DNA from: QHWK01 sp035315685
GTDB taxonomy: Bacteria > Acidobacteriota > Vicinamibacteria > Vicinamibacterales > CAVVIG01
Assembly: GCA_035315685.1 (NCBI GenBank)
Contig: DATFXR010000041.1
Location: 1-15,496 of the forward strand
DNA: 15,496 bases
Direction: 5' to 3'
Made by a program: the position numbers and the translations under genes. Positions 10,001-15,496 of the stretch are shown in pieces. How positions within the stretch are numbered: the stretch's first letter is position 1; every line of letters starts with the position of its first letter. Under the pieces are notes generated by a model. The model was not told the origin of the DNA, did no database searches, and saw only the letters and a list, made by a program, of their open reading frames with translations.

Positions 10001-11082
10001 CCGCGACGCTCGCACCCGGCGCCGATACGACTGCGACGGTGTCGTTCAACGCCAGGACGCTTGGCAGCAGAACCGCGACGCTCACCGTGACGAGCACGAA
10101 CGGCGGCACGCGAGCCGTGACCCTCGCCGGTGTGGTCGCATGTCCGGTCGTCACCGTAGCGGCGACGCTGCCGGCAGCCGAGTACGGCGTCGCCTACTCG
10201 CGGACGATCACGGCGTCGGGAGGCACCGGACCGTATACGTTCGCGCTGAGCGGCGGCACGCTGCCACAAGGCATCGCGCTCGACACCATGGGCGCCGTGT
10301 CAGGCACGCCGGCTGCGCTCGGCTCCTTTCCGGTGACCGTGCAGGTAACCGCCGCGAGCGGCTGCAGCGGCACGGCGAGCGTTGCCCTGACGGTGAACGA
10401 TACGACGCCGCCGACGCTCACGCTACCCGGCCACGTCGCCGCGACCGCGACGACGCCGGCCGGCGCGGTCGTCCCGTTTACGGCTACCGCGACCGATCTC
10501 GTCGACGGCACGGACGCGGTCGCGTGCACGCCGGTGTCCGGCGCGACCTTTCCGATCGGCGCAACGACCGTCACGTGCTCGGCAGCCGATGCGCATGCCA
10601 ACTCCGCCACCGGATCGTTCACCGTCACCGTGACGACCGACACCGTACCTGGACGTATGACCGGCGACGCGAAGATCGCGTCGGGCGGCAACGACTATCT
10701 GTTTGCGTTCGCCGTGCAGAAGCAGCCAAGCGGTGCCGATGCCGGCACGCTGAGCTACCGCGCGCAGGCGGAGGCTGGTCGCGATCGCATCGTCGATCAT
10801 TTCGAGTCGACAGCGATCACCAACGTGGATTTCTTCAACGTTCCCGGCGTCTCGCCTGGCCGCTGTCCGCCGTCAGGCGTCGACACCGTGTCGTTCACCG
10901 GGCTGGGCCGCTGGAACGATCGTCCGGGCTACACGTTCGACGCGGTGGCGACGGACGCCGGCGAACCGGGCTCCGGCCGCGACCGGTTCACGCTCAGGGT
11001 TCGGGACTCGGGCGGACAGGTTGTCGCAGCAATCGATGGGATGATCACGACCGGCAATATCCAGTCGCTGCGAATCAACTAG
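4033..11082 (+). CDS. Giant secreted ComEC-like MBL / OB / ASH / lamin-tail domain protein
   Basis: This is a 2349-residue exported protein. A signal peptide spans 1-21 (cleavage after RPHA). Residues ~27-300 are a metallo-beta-lactamase fold: HYHIDH at 82-87, NSESIST then LVSGDL with D203, DHHGS at 235-239 and FGHPN with H268. The N-S segment and DHHGS pattern resemble the ComEC/Rec2 nuclease-like branch. Then come an Ig-like segment (~357-466), two OB-like modules (~470-681 and ~690-900), putative-Ig (904-991), ASH (993-1093), lamin tail (1100-1266), two ASH (1267-1472), putative-Ig (1474-1562), ASH (1563-1668), lamin tail (1669-1830), two ASH (1831-2036), putative-Ig (2037-2122), HYR (2123-2203) and a post-COAP-1-like C-terminus (2204-2349). 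I see no transmembrane helix or sorting signal at the end. MBL and lamin-tail fusions are known in bacteria. Extracellular nucleic-acid or phosphodiester hydrolysis is an inference. Start chosen at the ATG giving the signal peptide. Confidence 0.88.
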   Translation: MKTKLFGLCALFLCLLARPHAQVGGTAQIFFVDVGTGASTLIVSPTGKTLLVDGGPPGSGAKISSLLSTLGISTIDYTVVTHYHIDHMGGMIEAMNAGRVAGIAFDNGDDPAVQPPGTSTSPTSTRGTYLRYVAATGHAGITRQTAIPGTVVDLGGGMRATFVAAGGHFLSGGQVAITNADLNSESISTLIEYNDFDYLVSGDLTGGGSTSTAKTPDVETYVAQMVGDVDVVQLDHHGSLTANNQTFLRTLKAEVAFAQTGQDNTFGHPNRETANKFLNTPDTAGATFPGTGVPPAGVGPVFYQNEASPVGDDRVTQQGYTGAAAGQAGQGTVRLATDGSTTYSLSSFDDGGARLNPSVHTYTVDGASPGLTADFKPTVVVDESPILPIANENVVVSAAVNDRESPISSVTLAYSLNGSPQAPVTMTLASGIYQATIPGQLDGTRIDFTVTGVADTQATTFSGGYFSGVTPIASLRALNALGEPLYSGYAARIQATVTASGYSPGTNDDYAQDSSGAINVYRSTDTVTPFTSTKPGDVIEARGRIGFNGGRARLDLTESVEKTTTPFGITRLSTATAPTPLATTFAALGASPEALEGQLVSIANVALVSGTFPSTPQSFDAFVTVTDGTSNFTLKIDHDTDIDGFTPPATFDVVGIVQQDDFVRPFDAGYNVAPRSAVDLGATAPPPPPLLTIAEARVDAVTNADGNPPRDTIPDLLGHVVTVRGTVTSIDLRGGTGIEYYIQDPTGGIDLFSTSLSLAFAIGDNVEATGTITQFNGLTEVTVTSVTFLTAGSAPAPQVITLSQLADGVGEALEGRLIRVDNVTVTAGSFGATGTSSNVTIADATGTSIMRVDSDTDIDGTPTVTGTFSLIGLASQFDTTAPFDSGYQIIPRSLADIIPSGPSCPAISIGGALPGGVVGSPYTQALTASGGTAPYTFSIFTGSLPAGLTLSGDGIVSGTPTLAGTSTFTVRATAADGCTGSAPFTVSVTGVLTVSAASIDFGSVTTGSIGVATLTITNASADTVTLNTPFSITGTDAPQFTVAAPAATTLAAGTSTTASVTFLPTTTGAKSATLTITSTGGGLAAIALAGNGAALSGGGGVVISEIRFRGPLGGNDEFVEIYNNSDSAVSIAGWKVMGSSNTAPTGTRATVPANVTLAGRTHYLFVNTTAATGYSGAVPGNLGYTTGFGDNGGVALTDAANNIVDQVGIATTATAYREGNPIPTQLTTNVDRGYERKPGGLSLTLQDTGDNSADFQLTTPSNPQDIVITASPASLDFGSLVAPGTVSMAVTVRSLLLGTVTLDTPGISGLDTGDFAAGAPSTTTLASGATATIPVTFQPATTGHKSAMLTVTSSSAGTIAVPLTGNAITGITVTPPSFDFGTVAPGSTTPTTLTIANTDAVNSVTLTPPFAITGPDSSSFSVGAPGTSLLGGSDATPLVVSFQPTTPGPKNATLAVTSVNGGSRSVPLTGSAACQAISVNGAPPAGLVGVAYTTTFTATGGVSPYTFTVASGTIPSGLLLGANGTLAGSPIAAGSFTFTVQAAGANGCTGSGTFTVPVTVPVVTLTAAPASIAFGSILAPLTATQIVTLTNNTADAITLTTPLTITGPGAAQFSVGAPQSTTLPASSSTTVAVTFAPTSPGIKTASLNAVSTAGGSASVVLSGSGASPVVISEFRFRGPVGGNDEFIEILNNTAGAVNISGYTVHGSNNAGTNSTRATAPPNVTLPPHAHYLFVNTGAAGYSGAVPGNTAYTTGITDDGGVALVDTNNVILDQIGLSAGSAYKEGAVLASLGTTNADRSYARKPAADGAVQDTDDNAADFTVSSPSDPQDLVFTALPASVAFDPTAAGDTRSSSVTIRNMLLAPVTLTNAALAGADAASFEAGTPASLQVPAGAATTLPVSFHPATVAVFLAQLNITSDRGALTIGLSGAGTPGIVVSPATIDFGSIEPGLTASAMLTITNADAAAVTLTPPFGITGSDASAFATGAPVTATLAPGADTTATVSFNARTLGSRTATLTVTSTNGGTRAVTLAGVVACPVVTVAATLPAAEYGVAYSRTITASGGTGPYTFALSGGTLPQGIALDTMGAVSGTPAALGSFPVTVQVTAASGCSGTASVALTVNDTTPPTLTLPGHVAATATTPAGAVVPFTATATDLVDGTDAVACTPVSGATFPIGATTVTCSAADAHANSATGSFTVTVTTDTVPGRMTGDAKIASGGNDYLFAFAVQKQPSGADAGTLSYRAQAEAGRDRIVDHFESTAITNVDFFNVPGVSPGRCPPSGVDTVSFTGLGRWNDRPGYTFDAVATDAGEPGSGRDRFTLRVRDSGGQVVAAIDGMITTGNIQSLRIN
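5440..6720 (+). repeat. Tandem OB-like modules within the giant gene
   Basis: Two successive protein modules (about 5440-6075 and 6094-6720) share the segments EALEGQLVSI / EALEGRLIRV, DHDTDIDG / DSDTDIDG and a closing PFDAGYNVAPRS / PFDSGYQIIPRS. They resemble the bacterial OB-fold domains often attached to exported nucleases and phosphoesterases. A Pro-rich linker (PPPPPL) separates them. Duplication is clear; the fold assignment is moderate. Confidence 0.65.
6742..8451 (+). repeat. Super-repeat unit 1: putative-Ig, ASH, lamin tail, ASH, ASH
   Basis: This is the first copy of an approximately 1.7-kb in-frame block. It opens with a Cys-Pro putative-Ig domain (GVVGSPYTQALTASGG), then an ASH domain (SIDFGSVTTG), a lamin-tail domain (VVISEIRFRGPLGGNDEF) and two further ASH domains (SLDFGSLVAPG, SFDFGTVAPGS). 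The same order recurs immediately downstream. It is a domain-block duplication in the giant gene rather than a mobile element. Confidence 0.85.
8452..10140 (+). repeat. Super-repeat unit 2: putative-Ig, ASH, lamin tail, ASH, ASH
   Basis: This is the second copy of the block: Cys-started putative-Ig (GLVGVAYTTTFTATGG), ASH (SIAFGSILAP), lamin tail (VVISEFRFRGPVGGNDEF), ASH (SVAFDPTAAGD) and ASH (TIDFGSIEPG). The lamin tails of both units share SGAVPGN and DNNxADF-type segments. A third putative-Ig domain follows at 10141, as if a further unit begins and is cut short by the HYR domain. The copies have diverged, so the duplication is not recent. Confidence 0.85.
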
Positions 11083-11294
11083 GACTTCGTTCGGTTCCAC
11101 CGCGCCCGTGCGGCCTTGCGGGCGATGGCGCGGCGCCGCGCGGCGCTCAAGCTCATGGCGCGGGCGCGCCCACCCTTGAGGCCGCCAAGGCGGCCGAGCG
11201 CAGCCGCGTGCGGATTCTTTTCCGGGACACCGGTGTCCGCGGCAGAGTCACGCGCAGCACTTACACTTTTCGTCAGACCATTTGCAGGCTTCAT
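11079..11294 (-). CDS. Small basic KGG-motif protein
   Basis: A 71-residue, strongly basic protein. Residues 30-66 read AAALGRLGGLKGG then ARAMSLS and IARKAARARW. This matches a common bacterial pattern (LGxxGGLKGGxARAxxLSxxxRxxIAxKAAxARW) related to KGG-type stress-induced small proteins. Its composition would suit nucleic-acid binding, but the role is not established. The ATG at 11294 has AGGGA (11306-11302 on this strand) 7 bases upstream, so I prefer it to the longer frame starting at 11423, whose extra residues look non-coding. The gene converges on the giant protein gene and both stop codons lie in one CTAG at 11079-11082. Confidence 0.7.
   Translation of the reverse strand: MKPANGLTKSVSAARDSAADTGVPEKNPHAAALGRLGGLKGGRARAMSLSAARRRAIARKAARARWNRTKS
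11128..11141. repeat. Perfect 14-bp GC palindrome inside the KGG gene
   Basis: GCGCGGCGCCGCGC is fully self-complementary and lies 46 bases beyond the giant gene's stop codon. It is also coding sequence (Ala/Arg codons), so it may be incidental. It has no T-tract, so it is not a classical terminator. Confidence 0.4.
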
Positions 11295-11550
11295 CGCGTC
11301 GTCCCTGCGTGTAGTTGCTTTATGCCGATGTCGCGGCGATCGAGCGACACCCAAGGGCCGCCGTGATGCATGAACGATGCTCACGCATCGCTCGTCAGCA
11401 CTGCTGCGCGTCAAACGACCCACGCGTCAGGTCGTGACCGCCGCGTTCGGATGAGGCAGACGCCAGTGTTCTGCAGTTGCACGGGGCGACGGTGAACGTC
11501 GAGTCCGGTCACCGCGTACGTCTTACGCGCTCTGTCTTCAGTGTTGACAG
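11295..11550. other. Intergenic stretch with one short hairpin
   Basis: These 256 bases separate the KGG-motif gene from the dehydratase gene, both on the - strand. The only structure I see is a hairpin, CGATGC (11375-11380) with GCATCG (11385-11390), loop TCAC, without a T-tract. Short open frames run through it but show no recognisable protein. No convincing promoter was found for the small gene. Confidence 0.45.
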
Positions 11551-12504
11551 CTAGGAAATGACGCGGGCCAGCGTCGCACGGTCGATGTTCCCGCCGCTCA
11601 TCACGCACACGACCCGCTCTCCAGCGAGCTGGTCGCGCAGCTTCATCGCGGCCATCAGGGGCGCCGCGCCGGCGCCCTCCGCGAGGTTGTGCGTCGTGCG
11701 CAGCGCCAGCCGGACACCGCCGGCGAGCTCGTCTTCGGTGAGCGTCACGATATCGTCGAGCTCACGCTGAAGGATGCCGAATGGCAGATCGAAGGTCACG
11801 CGCGTCGCCATGCCTTCGGCGAACGTATCGGCGCTCTCGCCGACGATGCGCGTATGGTCGCGCCACGAGCGCGCGAACGCGTCGGCGCGGGCCGCCTGCA
11901 CGCCGATGATCCGAGCGGGGCTGCCGAGCCCGGTCCGCACGATGCCGCAGCCGCTCGCGCCGCTGCCGGCGCCGATGGGCACGACGATCACATCGACCTG
12001 CGGCTGCTCGTCGAATATTTCCAGCGCGTAGGTCCCCACTCCCGCTATCAGCAGCGGCTCGTTGGCGGAGTGAACGTATCGCAGACCTCGCTCGTGCTCC
12101 AGCTGCTCCACGCGTTCGCGCGCTTCGTCGAAGTCGCGGCCGAACTCGATCAGCTCGGCCCCGTATGCGCGCATCGCCGCGTTCTTCTCCGGGTTATTGC
12201 CGAGCGGCACGACGATGGTGCAGGGCACGCCTTCGCGCTGGCAGGCGAGCGCGATCGACTGACCATGATTGCCGGTCGTCGCCGTGATCACGCCGCGCCG
12301 TTGGTCGGCGCCAAGGCTCGCGATCAGGTTGACGCCGCCGCGCACCTTGAACGCGCCGGTGGGATTGTGGTTTTCGTGTTTGACCGCGATGTCGAGCCCG
12401 GTCTCGAGCGAGAGCAGCGGATGCCGCATCAACGGCGACGGCCGGACGACGCGGGAGACTCGCTCCCTTGCGGCGTAGATGTCTTTGAGCGTTGGTGGAT
12501 TCAT
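11551..12504 (-). CDS. Threonine/serine dehydratase-like PLP enzyme
   Basis: A 317-residue fold-type II PLP enzyme, probably deaminating threonine or serine (or a related hydroxy-amino acid) to the 2-oxo acid and ammonia in the cytoplasm. The PLP lysine is K53 in NPTGAFKVRGG. The substrate loop TTGNHGQS is at 76-83, the phosphate-binding glycine loop is GAGSGASG at 178-185, and S303 in MSGGNID contacts the pyridine nitrogen. The length fits the catalytic domain alone; no C-terminal ACT-like regulatory domain is present, as in catabolic or unregulated forms. The phosphate loop GAGSGASG departs from the GGGGL form of biosynthetic IlvA, so a specialised dehydratase (EutB-like or hydroxyaspartate-type) is possible. 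The ATG at 12504 has only a weak upstream purine run. A repeat-rich gap separates it from the phosphodiesterase gene upstream on the same strand. Confidence 0.88.
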   Translation of the reverse strand: MNPPTLKDIYAARERVSRVVRPSPLMRHPLLSLETGLDIAVKHENHNPTGAFKVRGGVNLIASLGADQRRGVITATTGNHGQSIALACQREGVPCTIVVPLGNNPEKNAAMRAYGAELIEFGRDFDEARERVEQLEHERGLRYVHSANEPLLIAGVGTYALEIFDEQPQVDVIVVPIGAGSGASGCGIVRTGLGSPARIIGVQAARADAFARSWRDHTRIVGESADTFAEGMATRVTFDLPFGILQRELDDIVTLTEDELAGGVRLALRTTHNLAEGAGAAPLMAAMKLRDQLAGERVVCVMSGGNIDRATLARVIS

Positions 12505-12529
12505 CGACGGTTACCGGTGGTTGGCAGCA

Positions 12530-12668
12530 CTGCCGGGACTGGGGACTGGCGGCTGGGGACTGGGTCCGGCTAAAGCCGGACACTACATACCTGTCGCCCA
12601 GTCCTGCTGCCAGTCCGCTAGTTCACCAGTTTCCAGCTTCCAGTCCCCAGCTTCCAGCCCCAGCCCCT
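12530..12668. repeat. Composite intergenic repeat: G-rich arm, palindrome, C-rich arm
   Basis: This region fills most of the gap between the dehydratase and phosphodiesterase genes. A G-rich half (12535-12564, units of GGGACTGG and GGCTGG) is followed by the dispersed palindrome GTCCGGCT-AA-AGCCGGAC (12564-12581), then a C-rich half (about 12598-12668, units of CCAGTCC, CCAGCTTCCAG and CCCC). The two halves are roughly complementary, so the strands could form a long imperfect stem. The G-rich half has four runs of three or more G and could form a G-quadruplex; the complement of the C-rich half could too. It may be a relative of the element at 3134-3277 in architecture only. Confidence 0.7.
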
Positions 12669-13401
12669 AGCCCCCCAGCCCGCGCACGAGCGGCACGATG
12701 ATATCCGGTCTGTCCGTGATCAACGCGTCGGCGCCCCACGCCAGCAGCCGCCGGGCGTCGTCTTCGCTGTCCACGGTCCACACCTGGACGGCCAGCCCGG
12801 CACGATGCGCCGCGCCGATGAAGCGCGGCGACACCACGCGCGTGCGGCCCGCCCACTCGGGCACCTGGTAACCACCGTAGCCGGCGTGCAGCACCGGCCA
12901 ATCGACCCACGAGCGGTAGAGCGCCCATCGCACTTCCTCGCGCGCGGCGCTGGTCGCGATCGCCGGTTCGATCGCGCGGGCAGTTCGCAGCGCTCGCCGT
13001 CCGAAGGCTCCGAGACACACTCGATCAATCGCACCCGCGCGCCGCACGGCGTCCACGGCTGCGACGGCCAGCTCCGGGCGGTTCACTTTCATCTCGACGA
13101 TGACGCGGACAGCACGATAGCGCTCGAGGACGTCGCTCAACCGAGGCACGCCGGCATCCACCAGCTCGCGCGCGGCACGGCCCGCGACCGGCCCGCGCAG
13201 CCTCGTCGTCCGGTCGAGCGTGCGGTCGTGGTGCACGACCACGACACCGTCACGCGAGAGATGGACGTCGAGCTCCAGGCCGTCGGCGCCGAGCGCCAGG
13301 CCGTTGTCGAACGCGTCGATCGTGTTCTCCGGCGCGAGGGCGCTGCCACCTCGATGCGCGAAGACGAGCGGCCGCGAGGCGGCAAAAAACCGATGGCGCA
13401 C
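12667..13401 (-). CDS. Glycerophosphodiester phosphodiesterase family protein
   Basis: A 244-residue TIM-barrel phosphodiesterase of the GDPD family, which hydrolyses glycerophosphodiesters to glycerol 3-phosphate and an alcohol. The HRGG motif gives H16 and R17, APENT gives E25, ELDVHLSRDG gives the metal ligands E43 and D45, VVHHD gives the second catalytic H58, and VEMK gives E102 and K104. The C-terminal VQVWTVDS and GADALITDRPD segments are typical. No signal peptide is evident. I chose the GTG at 13401. An in-frame ATG at 13443 would add 14 residues but overlap the start codon of the divergent ATPase gene. A TAGACT hexamer 8 bases before the GTG suggests a leaderless transcript. The stop codon TAG is the first part of the GGGGCTGG repeat. 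Confidence 0.87.
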   Translation of the reverse strand: MRHRFFAASRPLVFAHRGGSALAPENTIDAFDNGLALGADGLELDVHLSRDGVVVVHHDRTLDRTTRLRGPVAGRAARELVDAGVPRLSDVLERYRAVRVIVEMKVNRPELAVAAVDAVRRAGAIDRVCLGAFGRRALRTARAIEPAIATSAAREEVRWALYRSWVDWPVLHAGYGGYQVPEWAGRTRVVSPRFIGAAHRAGLAVQVWTVDSEDDARRLLAWGADALITDRPDIIVPLVRGLGG

Positions 13402-13409
13402 GCGAGCGG

Positions 13410-13426
13410 AGTCTAGCTGATAGAAT
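13410..13426. promoter_or_regulatory. Back-to-back -10-like hexamers between divergent genes
   Basis: The gap between GTG 13401 (-) and ATG 13433 (+) is only 31 bp. It holds TAGAAT (13421-13426, + strand), 6 bases before the ATG, and TAGACT (13415-13410, - strand), 8 bases before the GTG. Both fit a TANNNT-then-start leaderless layout. Neither has a clear -35 hexamer, and neither gene has a Shine-Dalgarno sequence. Confidence 0.4.
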
Positions 13427-13432
13427 CGCCGG

Positions 13433-14920
<1,488 letters not shown>

Positions 14921-14923
<3 letters not shown>

Positions 14924-14952
14924 GGGCTGGAAGCTGGGGGCTGGAAGCTGGG
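14921..14952. repeat. Stop-codon-fused GGGGCTGGAAGCTGG repeat in the operon gap
   Basis: The ATPase stop codon TAG runs directly into two units of GGGGCTGGAAGCTGG. The reverse complement of 12630-12669, ending at the phosphodiesterase stop codon, has the same TAG-GGGCTGG start and GGAAGCTGG units. Here the repeat occupies most of the 42-bp gap before the VWA gene, which has no other ribosome binding site. Confidence 0.7.
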
Positions 14953-14965
14953 TCCCGTCACTGCC

Positions 14966-15496
14966 ATGAAATACCGATACACCAAATTCACCGGCGACGA
15001 GCTCGACGATCTCGATCTCGAGGATCTGGTCGCAAAGCTCTCCGATCTCCTGCTGGCAAGCGGCTTCGGCAACCCGCACGGCATGGACGAGGACGAGCGG
15101 ACGTTGCAGGCGCTGCACGACGCGATTCTCGACGCGCTCTTCAACGGCGGCGTGCTGCCCGAGGAAACGATCGAACGGCTGCTGGGCGATCCGGCGGACG
15201 GCGATCAGGAGGACGCGCGCTCGAAGCTCGAAGAGCTGATCCAGCAGATCATCGAGCGCATGGCGGAGCAGGGCTACATCACGACGCCGCCGGATCTGGA
15301 CGCGGAGCGGCAGCGGCGTCAGGGGCGGACCGGCGGCCGCGGCCCCGATCAGCCGCCGGTGACCTTCGAGGTCACCGACAAGACGCTCGACTTCCTCGGC
15401 TACCGCGCGCTGCGCGACCTGCTCGGCTCGCTCGGCAAGAGCAGCTACGGCCGTCACGACACGCGTGAGCAGGCGACCGGCGTCGAAACCACCGGC
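14966..15496 (+). CDS. VWA-domain protein, N-terminal part (cut by window edge)
   Basis: The frame is open from ATG 14966 to the end of the window, giving 177 residues. Residues 1-35 (MKYRYTKFTGDELDDLDLEDL onward, shortened) are acidic and helical, as is 70-110 (EELIQQIIERMAEQG). A Gly/Arg-rich linker (about 117-127) precedes FEVTDKTLDFLGYRALRDL. This N-terminal layout matches the VWA proteins that follow ChlI/MoxR-like ATPases; the VWA domain itself would lie beyond the window and is not seen. The partnership is inferred from gene order. The gap to the ATPase gene holds a dispersed repeat rather than a recognisable Shine-Dalgarno sequence. Confidence 0.72.
   Translation, partial: MKYRYTKFTGDELDDLDLEDLVAKLSDLLLASGFGNPHGMDEDERTLQALHDAILDALFNGGVLPEETIERLLGDPADGDQEDARSKLEELIQQIIERMAEQGYITTPPDLDAERQRRQGRTGGRGPDQPPVTFEVTDKTLDFLGYRALRDLLGSLGKSSYGRHDTREQATGVETTG

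Noticed and set aside
8068..10269. Long - strand open frame across the giant gene, and an overlapping + strand frame at 8451-11366
   Set aside because: Both are extremely Arg-rich with no domain pattern, while the main frame gives clear repeated domains throughout.
11020..11082. Cell-wall or outer-membrane sorting signal at the end of the giant protein
   Set aside because: The C-terminus GMITTGNIQSLRIN has no LPXTG, PEP-CTERM or hydrophobic anchor.
11411..11608. Small - strand open frame overlapping the dehydratase 3' end
   Set aside because: No motif, overlaps a well-supported gene by 58 bases in another frame, and no ribosome binding site.

Overview
The window is a GC-rich bacterial chromosomal segment. 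The mix of tandem M13 zinc peptidases, a giant choice-of-anchor/lamin-tail protein, a chelatase-like ATPase plus VWA pair, and short dispersed palindromes reading as VRLKPDTT when translated suggests an Acidobacteriota genome, possibly of the Vicinamibacteria type. That assignment is an inference from content; no rRNA or other marker gene is present.

Left third (1-3988, all + strand): the 3' part of one secreted M13 (neprilysin/PepO-like) metallopeptidase, then a complete paralogue 35 bp downstream. The paralogue carries a copy of a dispersed palindrome, in frame, inside its coding region. A 144-bp nested palindromic element follows, and then a family-5 (UDGb-type) uracil-DNA glycosylase.

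Middle (4033-11082, +): one 2349-residue exported protein behind its own candidate sigma70-like promoter. In order it has a signal peptide, a ComEC-like metallo-beta-lactamase domain with intact metal motifs, an Ig-like segment, two OB-like modules, then a roughly 570-residue block of putative-Ig, ASH, lamin-tail, ASH and ASH domains present twice in tandem. A third putative-Ig domain, a HYR domain and a C-terminal post-COAP-1-like domain complete it. It ends tail-to-tail with a small basic KGG-type protein on the - strand; their stop codons share a CTAG.

Right third: on the - strand, a PLP-dependent threonine/serine dehydratase-like enzyme and a glycerophosphodiester phosphodiesterase, separated by a repeat-rich intergenic stretch. 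Divergently on the + strand are a magnesium-chelatase/MoxR-like AAA+ ATPase and the start of what is probably its VWA-domain partner, which runs off the window. Two genes here end with a TAG stop codon fused to the same GGGGCTGG/GGAAGCTGG repeat.

The genes are mostly ordinary housekeeping and secreted functions. What stands out is the giant MBL/lamin-tail protein and the set of dispersed palindromic or G-rich repeats sitting in intergenic gaps, at stop codons and once inside a gene. Several starts lack a Shine-Dalgarno sequence and have a -10-like hexamer close to the start codon, which suggests leaderless transcripts.
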